Below, piece after piece: positions 27,289 to 35,300 of a stretch of DNA of 64,000 nucleotides. The translations under genes were made by a program, and so were the position numbers. Within the stretch, counting starts at the first letter, position 1. Each line of letters starts with the position of its first letter. The stretch is from contig JAIUPL010000006.1 in NCBI GenBank assembly GCA_020160935.1, forward strand, positions 62,001 through 126,000, given 5' to 3'. The notes beneath the pieces were generated by a model that did no database searches, had not been told where the DNA came from, and saw only the letters and a list, made by a program, of their open reading frames with translations. The DNA is from Bacteroidota bacterium. Lineage in GTDB: Bacteria; Bacteroidota; Bacteroidia; Chitinophagales; Saprospiraceae.

Positions 27289-27607
27289 GTGATAAAAGTC
27301 AACTTTTTGCCCAAAAAATAAAAATGCGTGTTAAGACATTGAATTTCAATGCAGTGAACATTTTGAAATATATGAAGGAAAGACGAATTTCGCAGCGGGA
27401 ATCCTCATTGCATGTGAAAACGACCGTCGTTTCGACCGTCCAGCAGAACATTATTTTGGATCTGACCGGCCGCCAGGCCGGACATTAGATGCAGTTGTTT
27501 TTCATTCTGCAACTTGTTTGCTGGTATTTCCAATGTACATTCTTACAGTGCTTGCTTCTTTCGTAATCCAATCGAATTTTTAGCAAAAGTACGCTTCAAC
27601 GTATTTT
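27289..27607. other. Intergenic region with one doubtful small ORF
   Basis: A possible 53-codon ORF (27327-27488 on the plus strand, beginning MRVKTLNFNAVNILKYMKER) is not recognisable and may not be a gene. A short hairpin CCGGCC/GGCCGG lies near 27466-27481. Nothing else was seen. Confidence 0.4.
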
Positions 27608-28171
27608 ATGCTCATCCTGAAACATGAAAAACATACTCCCGTGGTCTACAAAGTAAAATTAAAAAATGCAGATGATTCCGTATTGCTGGATAGTCCCACA
27701 TACGAATGGATCATTTCCGACCCCTATCTGTCCAAAATTGACTTCATCAACAACCTGCGCAAACACTCCAGCGGGTGTGCCGTATTTCAGAAGACATGGC
27801 GAAAGGCCGATGGCGATTACAAAACGGAAACGATTTATCTCCACAAACTGATTGCTGAAAAATTTCTCAGCGACCAGAAAAAAAATGGTAAATCCCTCGT
27901 GGGCGCCAAAAATGGTGATAAACTCGATTGTCGCCTTGACAACCTGATATATCGCTCTCGGGCTGTTGCCAGCCGCCAGCGTAAAACCAGCAGTAAAACC
28001 GGTTTTACAGGCGTTTATCAAGAACACAACCGGTACCGCGCCGTTATTTCTATCAACGGTCGCCCTGTTCACCTGGGTATGTTCGATACCGCTGAAGAAG
28101 CAGCGATGGCTTACAACAAGATGTCGAAGGAGATGTATGGAGAAGACGGAAAATTGAATAGAGTGAAGTAA
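27608..28171 (+). CDS. HNH-AP2 type DNA-binding protein, HNH site degenerate
   Basis: 187 residues. The middle (YLHKLIAEKFL ... NGDKLDCRLDNLIYRS) follows the HNH homing-endonuclease layout LHRLIAxxF ... HxDGNKxNNxxxNL, but the segment where the central catalytic His normally sits reads LVGAKNGDKLD, with no His. The C-terminus (TGFTGVYQEHNRYRAVISIN ... FDTAEEAAMAYNKMSKEMYG) is an AP2/ERF DNA-binding domain. Both parts together are typical of mobile HNH-AP2 endonucleases; loss of the His suggests a DNA-binding protein rather than a nuclease. Its stop codon merges directly into a hairpin repeat. Confidence 0.8.
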   Translation: MLILKHEKHTPVVYKVKLKNADDSVLLDSPTYEWIISDPYLSKIDFINNLRKHSSGCAVFQKTWRKADGDYKTETIYLHKLIAEKFLSDQKKNGKSLVGAKNGDKLDCRLDNLIYRSRAVASRQRKTSSKTGFTGVYQEHNRYRAVISINGRPVHLGMFDTAEEAAMAYNKMSKEMYGEDGKLNRVK

Positions 28172-28340
28172 GTCTTAAGTCCTGAGTCGACAGTCCTAAG
28201 TCCTAAGTCCGTAGAGTTGACCGACTTATTTTTGGCATTAATATTTAGATGGCCAAAGGCAAGTCGGTCAACTCTACGGACTTAGGACTCAGGACTTAGG
28301 ACTCAGGACTGTCGACTCAGGACTATCGACTCAGGACTCA
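28172..28340. repeat. Large hairpin with tandem heptamer arms, copy 1
   Basis: The gap between two convergent genes is filled exactly. Left arm (28172-28227) and right arm (28261-28340) are built from heptamers of the type AAGTCCT(A/G), with interspersed GTCGACA-like variants. They meet in a 20-base perfect inner stem containing GTAGAGTTGACCGACTT. The loop (28228-28260) contains TTTGGC/GCCAAA, which can extend the stem. The right arm ends on the base before the miaE-like stop codon, and the left arm starts on the base after the upstream stop. Related copies lie at 44988-45123 and 55140-55291. Confidence 0.92.
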
Positions 28341-28946
28341 CTAATGCATTCTATCCCCCCTCGGCGTCAGCCGTTCCATCACCCCTGCTTCAAACTTCAG
28401 GTATTCCTGCCAGCGGGCCCAGGTGCGTTCTTTGCCGAAATAGAGTTCGGCCAGGTCGAGAAACATCCTGTAATGGCTGGCTTCTGCCACCATAAACTTG
28501 TGGTACCAGCCTTGCAGGTCGACATCCGAGCAATACAGCGACAGCAGTCGGAATCGTTCACAACTGCGTGCTTCTATCAGTGCAAACGTGAGCAGGCGCT
28601 CGAACAGGGCTTCCTCGCGGGTGCCGCCTCGTTTCTGAAATGTTTGTAACTCGTTGACGTACTCGTCTTTGCGTTGCTTTCCGAGGGAGAGGTTTCTTTT
28701 TTTCAATTCGGCCAACACCATGCGAAAATGCCCCCATTCTTCCGTGACCACCGGCGCCAGTTCTTCCACCAGTTCCACCTTATCCGGATAACTCTGTATT
28801 AGTGAAATGCATGCAGTGGCTGCTTTTTGCTCGCAGTAAGCGTGATCTGTCAGGATTTCTCCCAGGTCCATTTCAGCCAGGTTGACCCATCGGGGGTCGG
28901 TGGGCAGTTTCAAACCCAGTTTGGTATTGTGCAAAGGCGATTCCAT
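28341..28946 (-). CDS. miaE: tRNA-(ms2io6A) hydroxylase MiaE
   Basis: 201 residues from the ATG at 28944-28946. Di-iron ligands appear as Glu in DLGEILTDHAYCEQKAA, EEWGHF (ExxH) in the middle, and ALIEARSCERF with VAEASHYRMF (ExxH) in the second half, the four-helix-bundle pattern of MiaE. The enzyme hydroxylates the isopentenyl side chain of 2-methylthio-i6A37 in tRNA with O2. It is divergent from the SPOUT methyltransferase gene, 43 bp away, so two RNA-modification genes share a control region. Confidence 0.9.
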   Translation of the reverse strand: MESPLHNTKLGLKLPTDPRWVNLAEMDLGEILTDHAYCEQKAATACISLIQSYPDKVELVEELAPVVTEEWGHFRMVLAELKKRNLSLGKQRKDEYVNELQTFQKRGGTREEALFERLLTFALIEARSCERFRLLSLYCSDVDLQGWYHKFMVAEASHYRMFLDLAELYFGKERTWARWQEYLKFEAGVMERLTPRGDRMH

Positions 28947-28950
28947 GTGG

Positions 28951-28958
28951 CAAAGGTA
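28951..28958 (-). promoter_or_regulatory. -7 box (TACCTTTG) of miaE, near-leaderless
   Basis: Exact TAnnTTTG match on the minus strand, ending only 4 bp before the miaE ATG, so transcription would begin at or next to the start codon. Confidence 0.5.
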
Positions 28959-28989
28959 ATATCCAGCAAGAAGCCTGTATTTTCGCGGC

Positions 28990-29526
28990 ATGGAAAAATT
29001 AAGCATGGATGCGCTCGGACGAATTTCCGTAGATGATTTCCGGCGCCAAAACAAGATGCCGATCGTGCTGGTGCTCGACAATATTCGATCCGGATTGAAC
29101 ACTGGTTCTATATTTCGGACAGCAGATGCCTTTTTGCTCGAAAAACTGGTGCTGTGCGGGATCACTGCACAGCCGCCCCATCGCGAAATTCTGAAAACCG
29201 CTCTGGGTAGTACGGAGTCTGTTGCCTGGACATACACAGACTCCACCGTGGAGGCAGTAAAAGTGCTGAAAAACGAAGGTTATCAGGTATTTGCCATCGA
29301 ACAAACGACCACCAAAACCTGGTTGCAGGATTTCGATCCCATGCTGGAGAAAAAATATGCTTTTATCCTCGGCAATGAAGTGGACGGCGTAGATGACGAG
29401 GCCTTGACTGCTTGTGATGGCACCATTGAAATTCCGCAGTATGGCACGAAGCATTCACTGAATGTGGCTGTTGCGGCTGGTATTGTGGTGTGGGAAGTGG
29501 TGCGAAAAATGGTAGCAGATGTGTAG
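28990..29526 (+). CDS. TrmH/SpoU family (SPOUT) RNA 2'-O-methyltransferase
   Basis: 178 residues. The three SPOUT motifs are DNIRSGLNTGSIFRTADAF, FILGNEVDGV and IEIPQYGTKHSLNVAVAAGI, including the catalytic Arg and the knot that binds S-adenosylmethionine. It lacks an N-terminal substrate-binding domain. It methylates tRNA or rRNA ribose; the exact site cannot be told. The start codon lies 43 bp from that of miaE, and a TATTTTCG element (28978-28985) sits 4 bp before the ATG. Confidence 0.92.
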   Translation: MEKLSMDALGRISVDDFRRQNKMPIVLVLDNIRSGLNTGSIFRTADAFLLEKLVLCGITAQPPHREILKTALGSTESVAWTYTDSTVEAVKVLKNEGYQVFAIEQTTTKTWLQDFDPMLEKKYAFILGNEVDGVDDEALTACDGTIEIPQYGTKHSLNVAVAAGIVVWEVVRKMVADV

Positions 29527-29643
29527 TAGTGATTCTGCTGGCGAACCTGCGCCAATTGGATTTATGGGAGCCAGAAGGTACGCCAGCGAGGGCAGGTATT
29601 ACCTCAAATACAAAATCTTTCACCAATTCTAAAATCAAATAAA

Positions 29644-29925
29644 ATGAAAAGTGTTGTTTGGTTTAAAGAAGAAGTCGAGCCTTATTTAAAGGGGTTTGAA
29701 ATCAAGTATAAATTCTTTGAGAAAGGAGATTTTGGCGAACTTAATCAAGTAGAGTTTAACTCGAAAGAAAAAGGCGGTGAAATTGATTTTTGGAGTACGG
29801 GTTGGTTAGGTGTCCATTTAGTAGATTATATGAAAGGTGATGAATTACTAAACGTTTTTCTAGAACCACATCAGGAAATTGAAAAAGAAAACATCTTGGA
29901 GAGATTGCGAGAATTATTGCAATAG
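29644..29925 (+). CDS. Small acidic protein, possible orphan immunity protein
   Basis: 93 residues, AT-rich compared with its neighbours, with an acidic composition. The middle VEFNSKEKGGEIDFWSTGWL and LVDYMKGDELLNVFLEP suggest a compact beta fold. I recall similar small proteins in Bacteroidota that lie near polymorphic toxins, but the family is not named here. It begins an island of short genes and inverted repeats that reaches to ruvB. Role as immunity protein is inference from size, charge, composition and place. Confidence 0.6.
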   Translation: MKSVVWFKEEVEPYLKGFEIKYKFFEKGDFGELNQVEFNSKEKGGEIDFWSTGWLGVHLVDYMKGDELLNVFLEPHQEIEKENILERLRELLQ

Positions 29926-29957
29926 AAATGAAGCCCCAACTTTCCCTCAACTCGAGC

Positions 29958-30103
29958 GGCGCTGGCGCGCGGCCAATGCCGTTAACTTAAGGGTTGGGGA
30001 CGTTAAGAGGGATAGTAGATTTATTACATGTCTTCAAGAAATCGAAAAAATTCTAGCCACTTGATTTTCCTTAAGTTAACGGCATTGGCCGCGCGCCAGC
30101 GCC
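29958..30103. repeat. 35-bp perfect inverted repeat around a 76-bp segment
   Basis: The left arm 29958-29992 (starting GGCGCTGGCGCGCGG) and right arm 30069-30103 are perfectly complementary. The 76 bp between them are AT-rich and, read rightward, encode an ORF end (FITCLQEIEKILAT then stop) that looks like a displaced gene tail. The arms are GC-rich, in contrast with the AT-rich island. A sequence similar to AGGTGCGCCAGCGGGG follows at 30120 and recurs in a variant form at 29578. Confidence 0.9.
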
Positions 30104-30165
30104 ACACGGGTTAAGGTAACAGGTGCGCCAGCGGGGTAGTTGCCGCTAAGGGGGTAACAACTGAA

Positions 30166-30375
30166 ATGACAACAGTTGGATGTTATCTTCCTCGGTCAAT
30201 CTCTGGCCCTATTTGGGACAGGTTATCTAGAAATTTTGCAATGGGAGCATCAGGAGATATAAATGTTTTCCAAAACGCAGCTGGTGTAAGCCTGAAAAGT
30301 ACTTGGAGAAGAATTGAATACCCAATTTTACGAAATAACAATATTTTCTATCACATAATAGATAGTCGAAAATGA
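30166..30375 (+). pseudogene. Possible remnant of a polymorphic-toxin C-terminal domain
   Basis: 69 codons from the ATG at 30166. The peptide (GPIWDRLSRNFAMGASGDIN, then QNAAGVSLKSTWRRIEYPIL, ending FYHIIDSRK) reads like the tip of a larger protein, with no signal peptide and no obvious own start. Its TGA overlaps the ATG of the next small gene (ATGA at 30372-30375), the arrangement of toxin tip and immunity gene. No upstream toxin body is present; the inverted repeat lies there instead. The family is not recognised, so this is inference from layout. Confidence 0.4.
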
Positions 30376-30629
30376 TTACCAAAGAAAAAATAAAAATCTA
30401 TAAGCGATATGGCGGCGATATAGATGGCTGGGCAAGAAGCGGGTCTAGGAAGGAAAAATCAGTTATGAACGATAATGATTGGTACATAATTGATGGACTT
30501 TTACAAGATTTGACTTTAGCGAAAAAAGGGCTGACATCTCTCTCATTCAATGATGATTTGAATAGTAGATTAGAGGAAAATTGTGAAAACAAAGAGACTA
30601 TCCAAACTCTAAAAGCGATGACAGATTAA
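30372..30629 (+). CDS. Small AT-rich protein, candidate immunity protein
   Basis: 85 residues, mostly helical and acidic (DNDWYIIDGLLQDLTLAKKG, SRLEENCENKETIQTLKAMT). It overlaps the preceding 69-codon ORF by 4 bp, so translation is coupled. Base composition is clearly more AT-rich than the flanking core genes, a sign of transfer. Not recognised as a named family; the immunity role is inferred only from the arrangement. Confidence 0.5.
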   Translation: MITKEKIKIYKRYGGDIDGWARSGSRKEKSVMNDNDWYIIDGLLQDLTLAKKGLTSLSFNDDLNSRLEENCENKETIQTLKAMTD

Positions 30630-30717
30630 TCGTGACTACAGGGACAAAGGCTGTCCATTCCTCACCCGAAGGGCTTAGCGGCTCATATTTTCACACCGTC
30701 AGGTCTTCCCCAATCAA

Positions 30718-30773
30718 CCCAAGCGCCGCGCCGCAGGAGTGTCTCCGACCTGCTGCCAACATACAGTACGATC
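30718..30773. repeat. 56-bp repeat, left copy flanking the transposase fragment
   Basis: Inverted partner of 30995-31050, with 51 of 56 positions the same by eye. The centre TGTCTCCGACCTGCTGCCAA is identical. It lies 30 bp before the Y1 transposase ATG. Confidence 0.85.
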
Positions 30774-30779
30774 ATCCCA

Positions 30780-30787
30780 TATATTTG
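30780..30787 (+). promoter_or_regulatory. -7 box (TATATTTG) before the Y1 transposase fragment
   Basis: Exact TAnnTTTG match 15 bp before the ATG at 30803. The same TATATTTGTGTACAC-like context recurs upstream of the 57908 gene. Confidence 0.5.
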
Positions 30788-30802
30788 TACACAAAAAAAG
30801 AC

Positions 30803-30997
30803 ATGAAACCGCTTCCTATCGAAGGATATACAGCCCTTTACTTCACCACAGCAAGCATCAAAGGCTGGAAGCACCTGTTGAAGCCGGATAAGTATAAAAG
30901 AATAGTGACAGATTCGATGGCTTATCTGGCGGACCGGCAAGAAGTATGGTTTTATGCTTTTGTGATCATGCCCAACCACATACATTGGATTTGGGAT
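30803..30997 (+). pseudogene. REP-associated Y1 (IS200-like) transposase, N-terminal fragment
   Basis: About 65 codons remain: a start (MKPLPIEGYTALYFTTASIK), then WKHLLKPDKYKRIVTDS and the HUH motif in VIMPNHIHWIW. Y1 transposases of the RAYT group carry the catalytic Tyr about 60-80 residues beyond the HUH motif; here the homology stops just after it, at the point where an inverted copy of the 56-bp repeat begins. The frame then runs on as nonsense to 31156. The protein cannot be active. It marks the site as one visited by a REP-type system. Confidence 0.75.
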
Positions 30998-31050
30998 CGT
31001 GCTGTACATTGGCAGCAGGTCGGAGACACTGCTGCGGCGCTGCGCTTGGG
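30995..31050. repeat. 56-bp repeat, right copy interrupting the transposase
   Basis: Inverted relative to 30718-30773. It truncates the transposase reading frame after the HUH motif. GATC is found at the inner end of both copies. Confidence 0.85.
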
Positions 31051-31104
31051 ATTTGTTGAAAAGATAGAGAAAATCTGCCGAGGCGGAACCGTTTTAGTGA
31101 AACG

Positions 31105-31152
31105 GTACACTCTACGGACTCTCACCCTCTCATCCTCTCACTCTCTCACCTT
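31105..31152. repeat. Half hairpin element: GTACACTCTACGGACT core plus four octamers
   Basis: The core GTACACTCTACGGACT (31105-31120) matches the inner arm of the heptamer hairpins at 45.1 and 55.2 kb. It is followed by four exact-length octamers CTCA(C/T)C(C/T)T-like (31121-31152) that end on the base before the ruvB stop codon. Only one arm is present. A small hairpin (ACCGTTT/AAACGGT, 31088-31106) precedes it. Confidence 0.8.
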
Positions 31153-32166
31153 CTAAAACAAAGTTCCTGCTTGCCTTGGCGGCACAGCCCCGATATGCTT
31201 GTACGCCTTTTCCGTTGCAATCCTGCCACGGGGCGTGCGTTGCAAAAAACCTTCCATAATCAGGAAAGGTTCGTGTACTTCCTCGATGGTGCCAGCCTCT
31301 TCTCCCACGGCAGTACCCACGGTAGTGAGCCCCACCGGGCCGCCTTTGAATTTATGAATAATGGTGGTCAGGATACGAATATCCATTTCGTCGAGGCCGG
31401 ATTCGTCGACGTCCAGTGCGGAAAGACCATATTTGGCGATGGCCTCATCCACTTCTCCGGAGCCTTTGATCTGGGCAAAATCGCGGATGCGGCGCAGCAA
31501 GGCATTGGCAATACGAGGCGTGCCACGGCTGCGACGCGCAATTTCGTAGGCGCCATCGGGCGTAATGGGAATATTCAGGATTTCTGCCGAGCGGTGCAAG
31601 ATGCGCACCAGCGTGGCCACATCATAATAATCGAGGTGACAGGAAATGCCAAAACGGGCGCGTAGGGGAGAGGTCAGCAATCCCATACGCGTGGTTGCGC
31701 CCACCAGCGTAAACGGATTTAGGGTGATTTGTATACTGCGGGCGTTCGGGCCCGAGTCGATCATAATATCAATTCGGTAATCTTCCATAGCCGAATACAG
31801 GTATTCTTCCACCACAGTATTCAGCCGGTGTATTTCGTCGATGAACAGCACATCGCCGGGTTCCAGATTGGTGAGCAAGCCTGCCAGATCGCCGGGTTTT
31901 TCGAGTACCGGGCCGGAGGTCATTTTCATGGAAGCGCCCAGTTCATTGGCCACGATATGGGAAAGAGTGGTCTTGCCAAGGCCTGGCGGGCCATGCAGCA
32001 ACACATGATCCAGTGCTTCTCCACGCTGACGGGCAGCCTGAATGAATACCTGGAGGTTATCCACGATTTTTCCCTGCCCGCTGAATTCATCGAGCAATTT
32101 TGGGCGAAGCGCTTTCTCTATGAGTTTCTCTTCGCCTACCGGTTCGTTTGCAAGGTCTTTTGACAA
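31153..32166 (-). CDS. ruvB: Holliday junction branch-migration ATPase RuvB
   Basis: 337 residues. Walker [10 protein letters not shown], Walker [10 protein letters not shown], the sensor-1 [12 protein letters not shown] and the Arg finger region SPLRARFGI are intact, followed by the winged-helix C-terminus ([17 protein letters not shown]). RuvB works with RuvA to move Holliday junctions during recombination and repair. The start is ATG at 32164-32166. No ruvA or ruvC lies nearby, which is common in Bacteroidota. Confidence 0.98.
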   Translation of the reverse strand: MSKDLANEPVGEEKLIEKALRPKLLDEFSGQGKIVDNLQVFIQAARQRGEALDHVLLHGPPGLGKTTLSHIVANELGASMKMTSGPVLEKPGDLAGLLTNLEPGDVLFIDEIHRLNTVVEEYLYSAMEDYRIDIMIDSGPNARSIQITLNPFTLVGATTRMGLLTSPLRARFGISCHLDYYDVATLVRILHRSAEILNIPITPDGAYEIARRSRGTPRIANALLRRIRDFAQIKGSGEVDEAIAKYGLSALDVDESGLDEMDIRILTTIIHKFKGGPVGLTTVGTAVGEEAGTIEEVHEPFLIMEGFLQRTPRGRIATEKAYKHIGAVPPRQAGTLF

Positions 32167-32352
32167 ATCCGAGAGGTTGTTGTTGCTGCAAAGTTGACAT
32201 GAATTGTTTTGAAAATCAAAGCAATATGCAGAAAATGTTAAAAATTATATTGTCCAATGGCTGTTGCAGCAAAGTCAATACCTTGTTGCTTCTAGTTGCG
32301 TGCGTATAAAACTTGAAACCCTGCTCGTTTACCCTAAACTTCTACCCTTGTT

Positions 32353-35300
32353 ATGCGCCCTTGTTTTCGATTTCCAATATTCATTTTACTGTCGTTTTTT
32401 GCTGTTTCTGTTCAGGCCCAATGGACACAAGTAACGTCGGGTACCAATGCCACGCTTTATGCAGTTGATATGGTAAACGCCGATACAGCCTATGCGGCCG
32501 GTGTGGGTGTATTTCTCAAAAGCACGAATGGCGGCCAGTCCTGGACCTCCGTTCCTATTGTCAACAACGCCAATCAGCCCATTAATGGTCTTACCATCCA
32601 CGATATGCATTTTTTCAACGGGATGACCGGCGTGGCCGTTGGAAACCGCTCCGGCATTATCCATACCATTCTCAGGACGATCGACGGAGGCGCGCACTGG
32701 TCGACCGTATTGACGCAGAACGACCCCGGCAACTGGGACGGCGGCATCTGGCAGGTTGATTTTATCAATGCCGGGCAGGGATGGTGTGTGGGCAGTAGCG
32801 GAAAGGTGCGCCGGACGCTGGATGGAGGCCAAACCTGGACCGAACTGCCAAGTATTACCAGCCTCACCTATTTGTATTCAGTTGATTTTGCTGATGCACA
32901 GGTCGGGTATGCATCGGGCGCATTCAGTTTTGGTGGCGGCCAGTTTTTAAAAACGATGGATGGTGGACAAACCTGGAATCCAATCAGTAGCGATGTGTTT
33001 TATGACCTCGATTTTATCAGCCCCGATACCGGTTTTATGGCCGACCAGTTCTACTTTTTTAGAAAAACAGACAACACACCAAATTGGGATTTTCTGACCA
33101 TTCCGGATGAGCAACCAGTCCGAAAATGTATGTTTCAGAATGGCAATAACGGATATATTCTGACAGAAAAAGGCGTACGCCGAACTGCGACTGGCGGACA
33201 ATTCTGGATTGATTATGCTTTTCCCAATAACAACCAGGCGCAGATGTACGATTTCGACTGGGCGCCCGGGTTCCAGAAGGGCATTGCTGTGGGGAACGTG
33301 GGCCGCATATTCCAAACCACGAACGGCGGCGGCGCCGGAGCGCCTATGGCTTTTTTCACAACAAACCCCCAACAGGCGTATTACTGCAAAGATCAGGTAA
33401 TCACCTTGACCAACCCCGCGCCGGCAGGCGAGTGGAATTCGACGTGGTGGGTAGACGATATGGTGTATTCTACTGCCAACGATATTACAGTGAGTTTTCC
33501 GGATTATGGTGCCACACATACGGTCACACTATTGATTTCCAATGGAATAACGAGCGACACATTTCAACGTACCTTGCAAACCGAACAGGCCCTGGAATTC
33601 CCGTTCGGGGAAGTGGTGTGGAATACAGGCGCCCAAATGTGCCAGGGGGGTAATGCCTATGTGACCATCAACAACCCCAGCCTGAATCGCACGTATTATT
33701 TTTCGCTCAACAATGAAGTTATTTCCCAGCAACTGGCTCTCAATAGCAACCCCATCACGTTTCAGACGCCTTTTCTGAATGCTGATGCCGACCTGCGCGT
33801 TTTTGTGAATGAGGTTTCATTTTGCGGTACATACTTCCACGCAGAAGATTTGCATGTCACGGTATTTCCTTTCCCCAACCCGAACCTCAACTGGACCATG
33901 CCGGATTATGTCTGCGTAAATGGATCGGCGCCCATCACCATTTACAACTCGGAGCCAGGCATTCGATACTGGCTCGAGGAAAGCAATATTTTCACTCGTT
34001 CCGATACGCTATTGGGGAATGGCGGAACGCTCACATTTATCAGCGATCCCCTGAATCAATCGGTCAATTATCAGGTAAGGGCAGCAAATTCCATCGGGTG
34101 TATGAACTGGATCGGGCAGCCCATACAAGTAAACATCGATCAGTTTTACTTGATGGTGGATACGACACATTTGTATGGCGTGGAAGGATACCCGATACAG
34201 GTGTCGAATTTCACAGAAAACCTGGGCGCTTCCAACTGGAACTTTGGCGTTGCTGCCCAACCGCCTTCCAGTCAGGCCCCAACTCCAGTTGTAACCTATT
34301 CGAATACAGGTACTTATCCATATCTGTATCAATACCAAAGCCTGAATGCCTGCCAGGGCAATTTGGCTGGTCAGTTTGAAATATTCGAACAGGCGTTAGA
34401 CCTGAATGGCGCGTCGTGCTGGTCGCAAAGGCTGCTGAATGCCGTCTATGTGAACGATCATATCATGGATGTGAAAGTAGATGCGCAGGGGAATTACTGG
34501 GTTACCGGCGCCTCGTTTCAGCCGGTGGGGTTCTGGCTAACCATGAACCTGTTTCTGAATAAATACGACGCATCCGGCGTGTTGCTGTGGTCAAAAAAGG
34601 TTAATCCAGAAGACCCGGCCAACAGTTTTGATTATCGCAATACCTACGGGCTTTCCATTGCTTTTGACGGCAGCGGAAATGCGTATTTGTCAGGCAGTTA
34701 CAGCGCTGATAATGCCCGCATTTTCGGGATAGACTTTACGCGACCAACATCTTTTTTCGCTTCTTATCCGCAAGGTTTTTTGCTGAAACTGGATGCTGAT
34801 GGAAATGTTATCTGGCACAATTCCTTTCAGGCGATCAACGACTATGAAAGTTGTATCCCGACCAGCATCGTATTCCATGAAAATCGCCTGCATCTAATGC
34901 TCAAAGGCGGGGCCTGGCAGATGTTTCAATCGGATGGCAACCTGGCTACCAATGCCGCGCCCGATGCAGCAGCCTGGTATATTGCACTGGATGAAAACGG
35001 AAATTTTATACAGGATTTACCCTTAAAAGAGTCGTTTCTAAACGCCGTTACAGGCTCCTGGCTGCCGGAATTAGTGAGTTTTTCAACGGAACTGGTAACA
35101 TTCAGAAGCCCGCGCCTGCTGCTTGCTGCCAATGGTAAATTGCTGGTAAATGGTGTGTTCACGGGTTTGGCTAATCTTGATTTTGGTGGCGTTACTATTG
35201 CGCCGTTGGATGCTACTTTCAGTGCAAAAAACCAGTTTGTAGCAGTTCTCGACCCCACAAGCGGTCAGTGCGAACAGGCATTTTGTGCTTTGAGCCAACA

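Noticed and set aside
27327-27488. Small gene of 53 codons
   Set aside because: No family match, no clear promoter and a hairpin inside its end; noted only as a possibility.
28172-28340. CRISPR-like array reading of the heptamer repeats
   Set aside because: Units are 7 bp with no spacers of constant length, and the arms are inverted; no cas genes are near.
30632-31156. Intact 174-codon transposase
   Set aside because: Only about 65 codons from 30803 look like a Y1 transposase. The frame before the ATG and after the HUH motif falls in repeat DNA, and no catalytic Tyr region is present.
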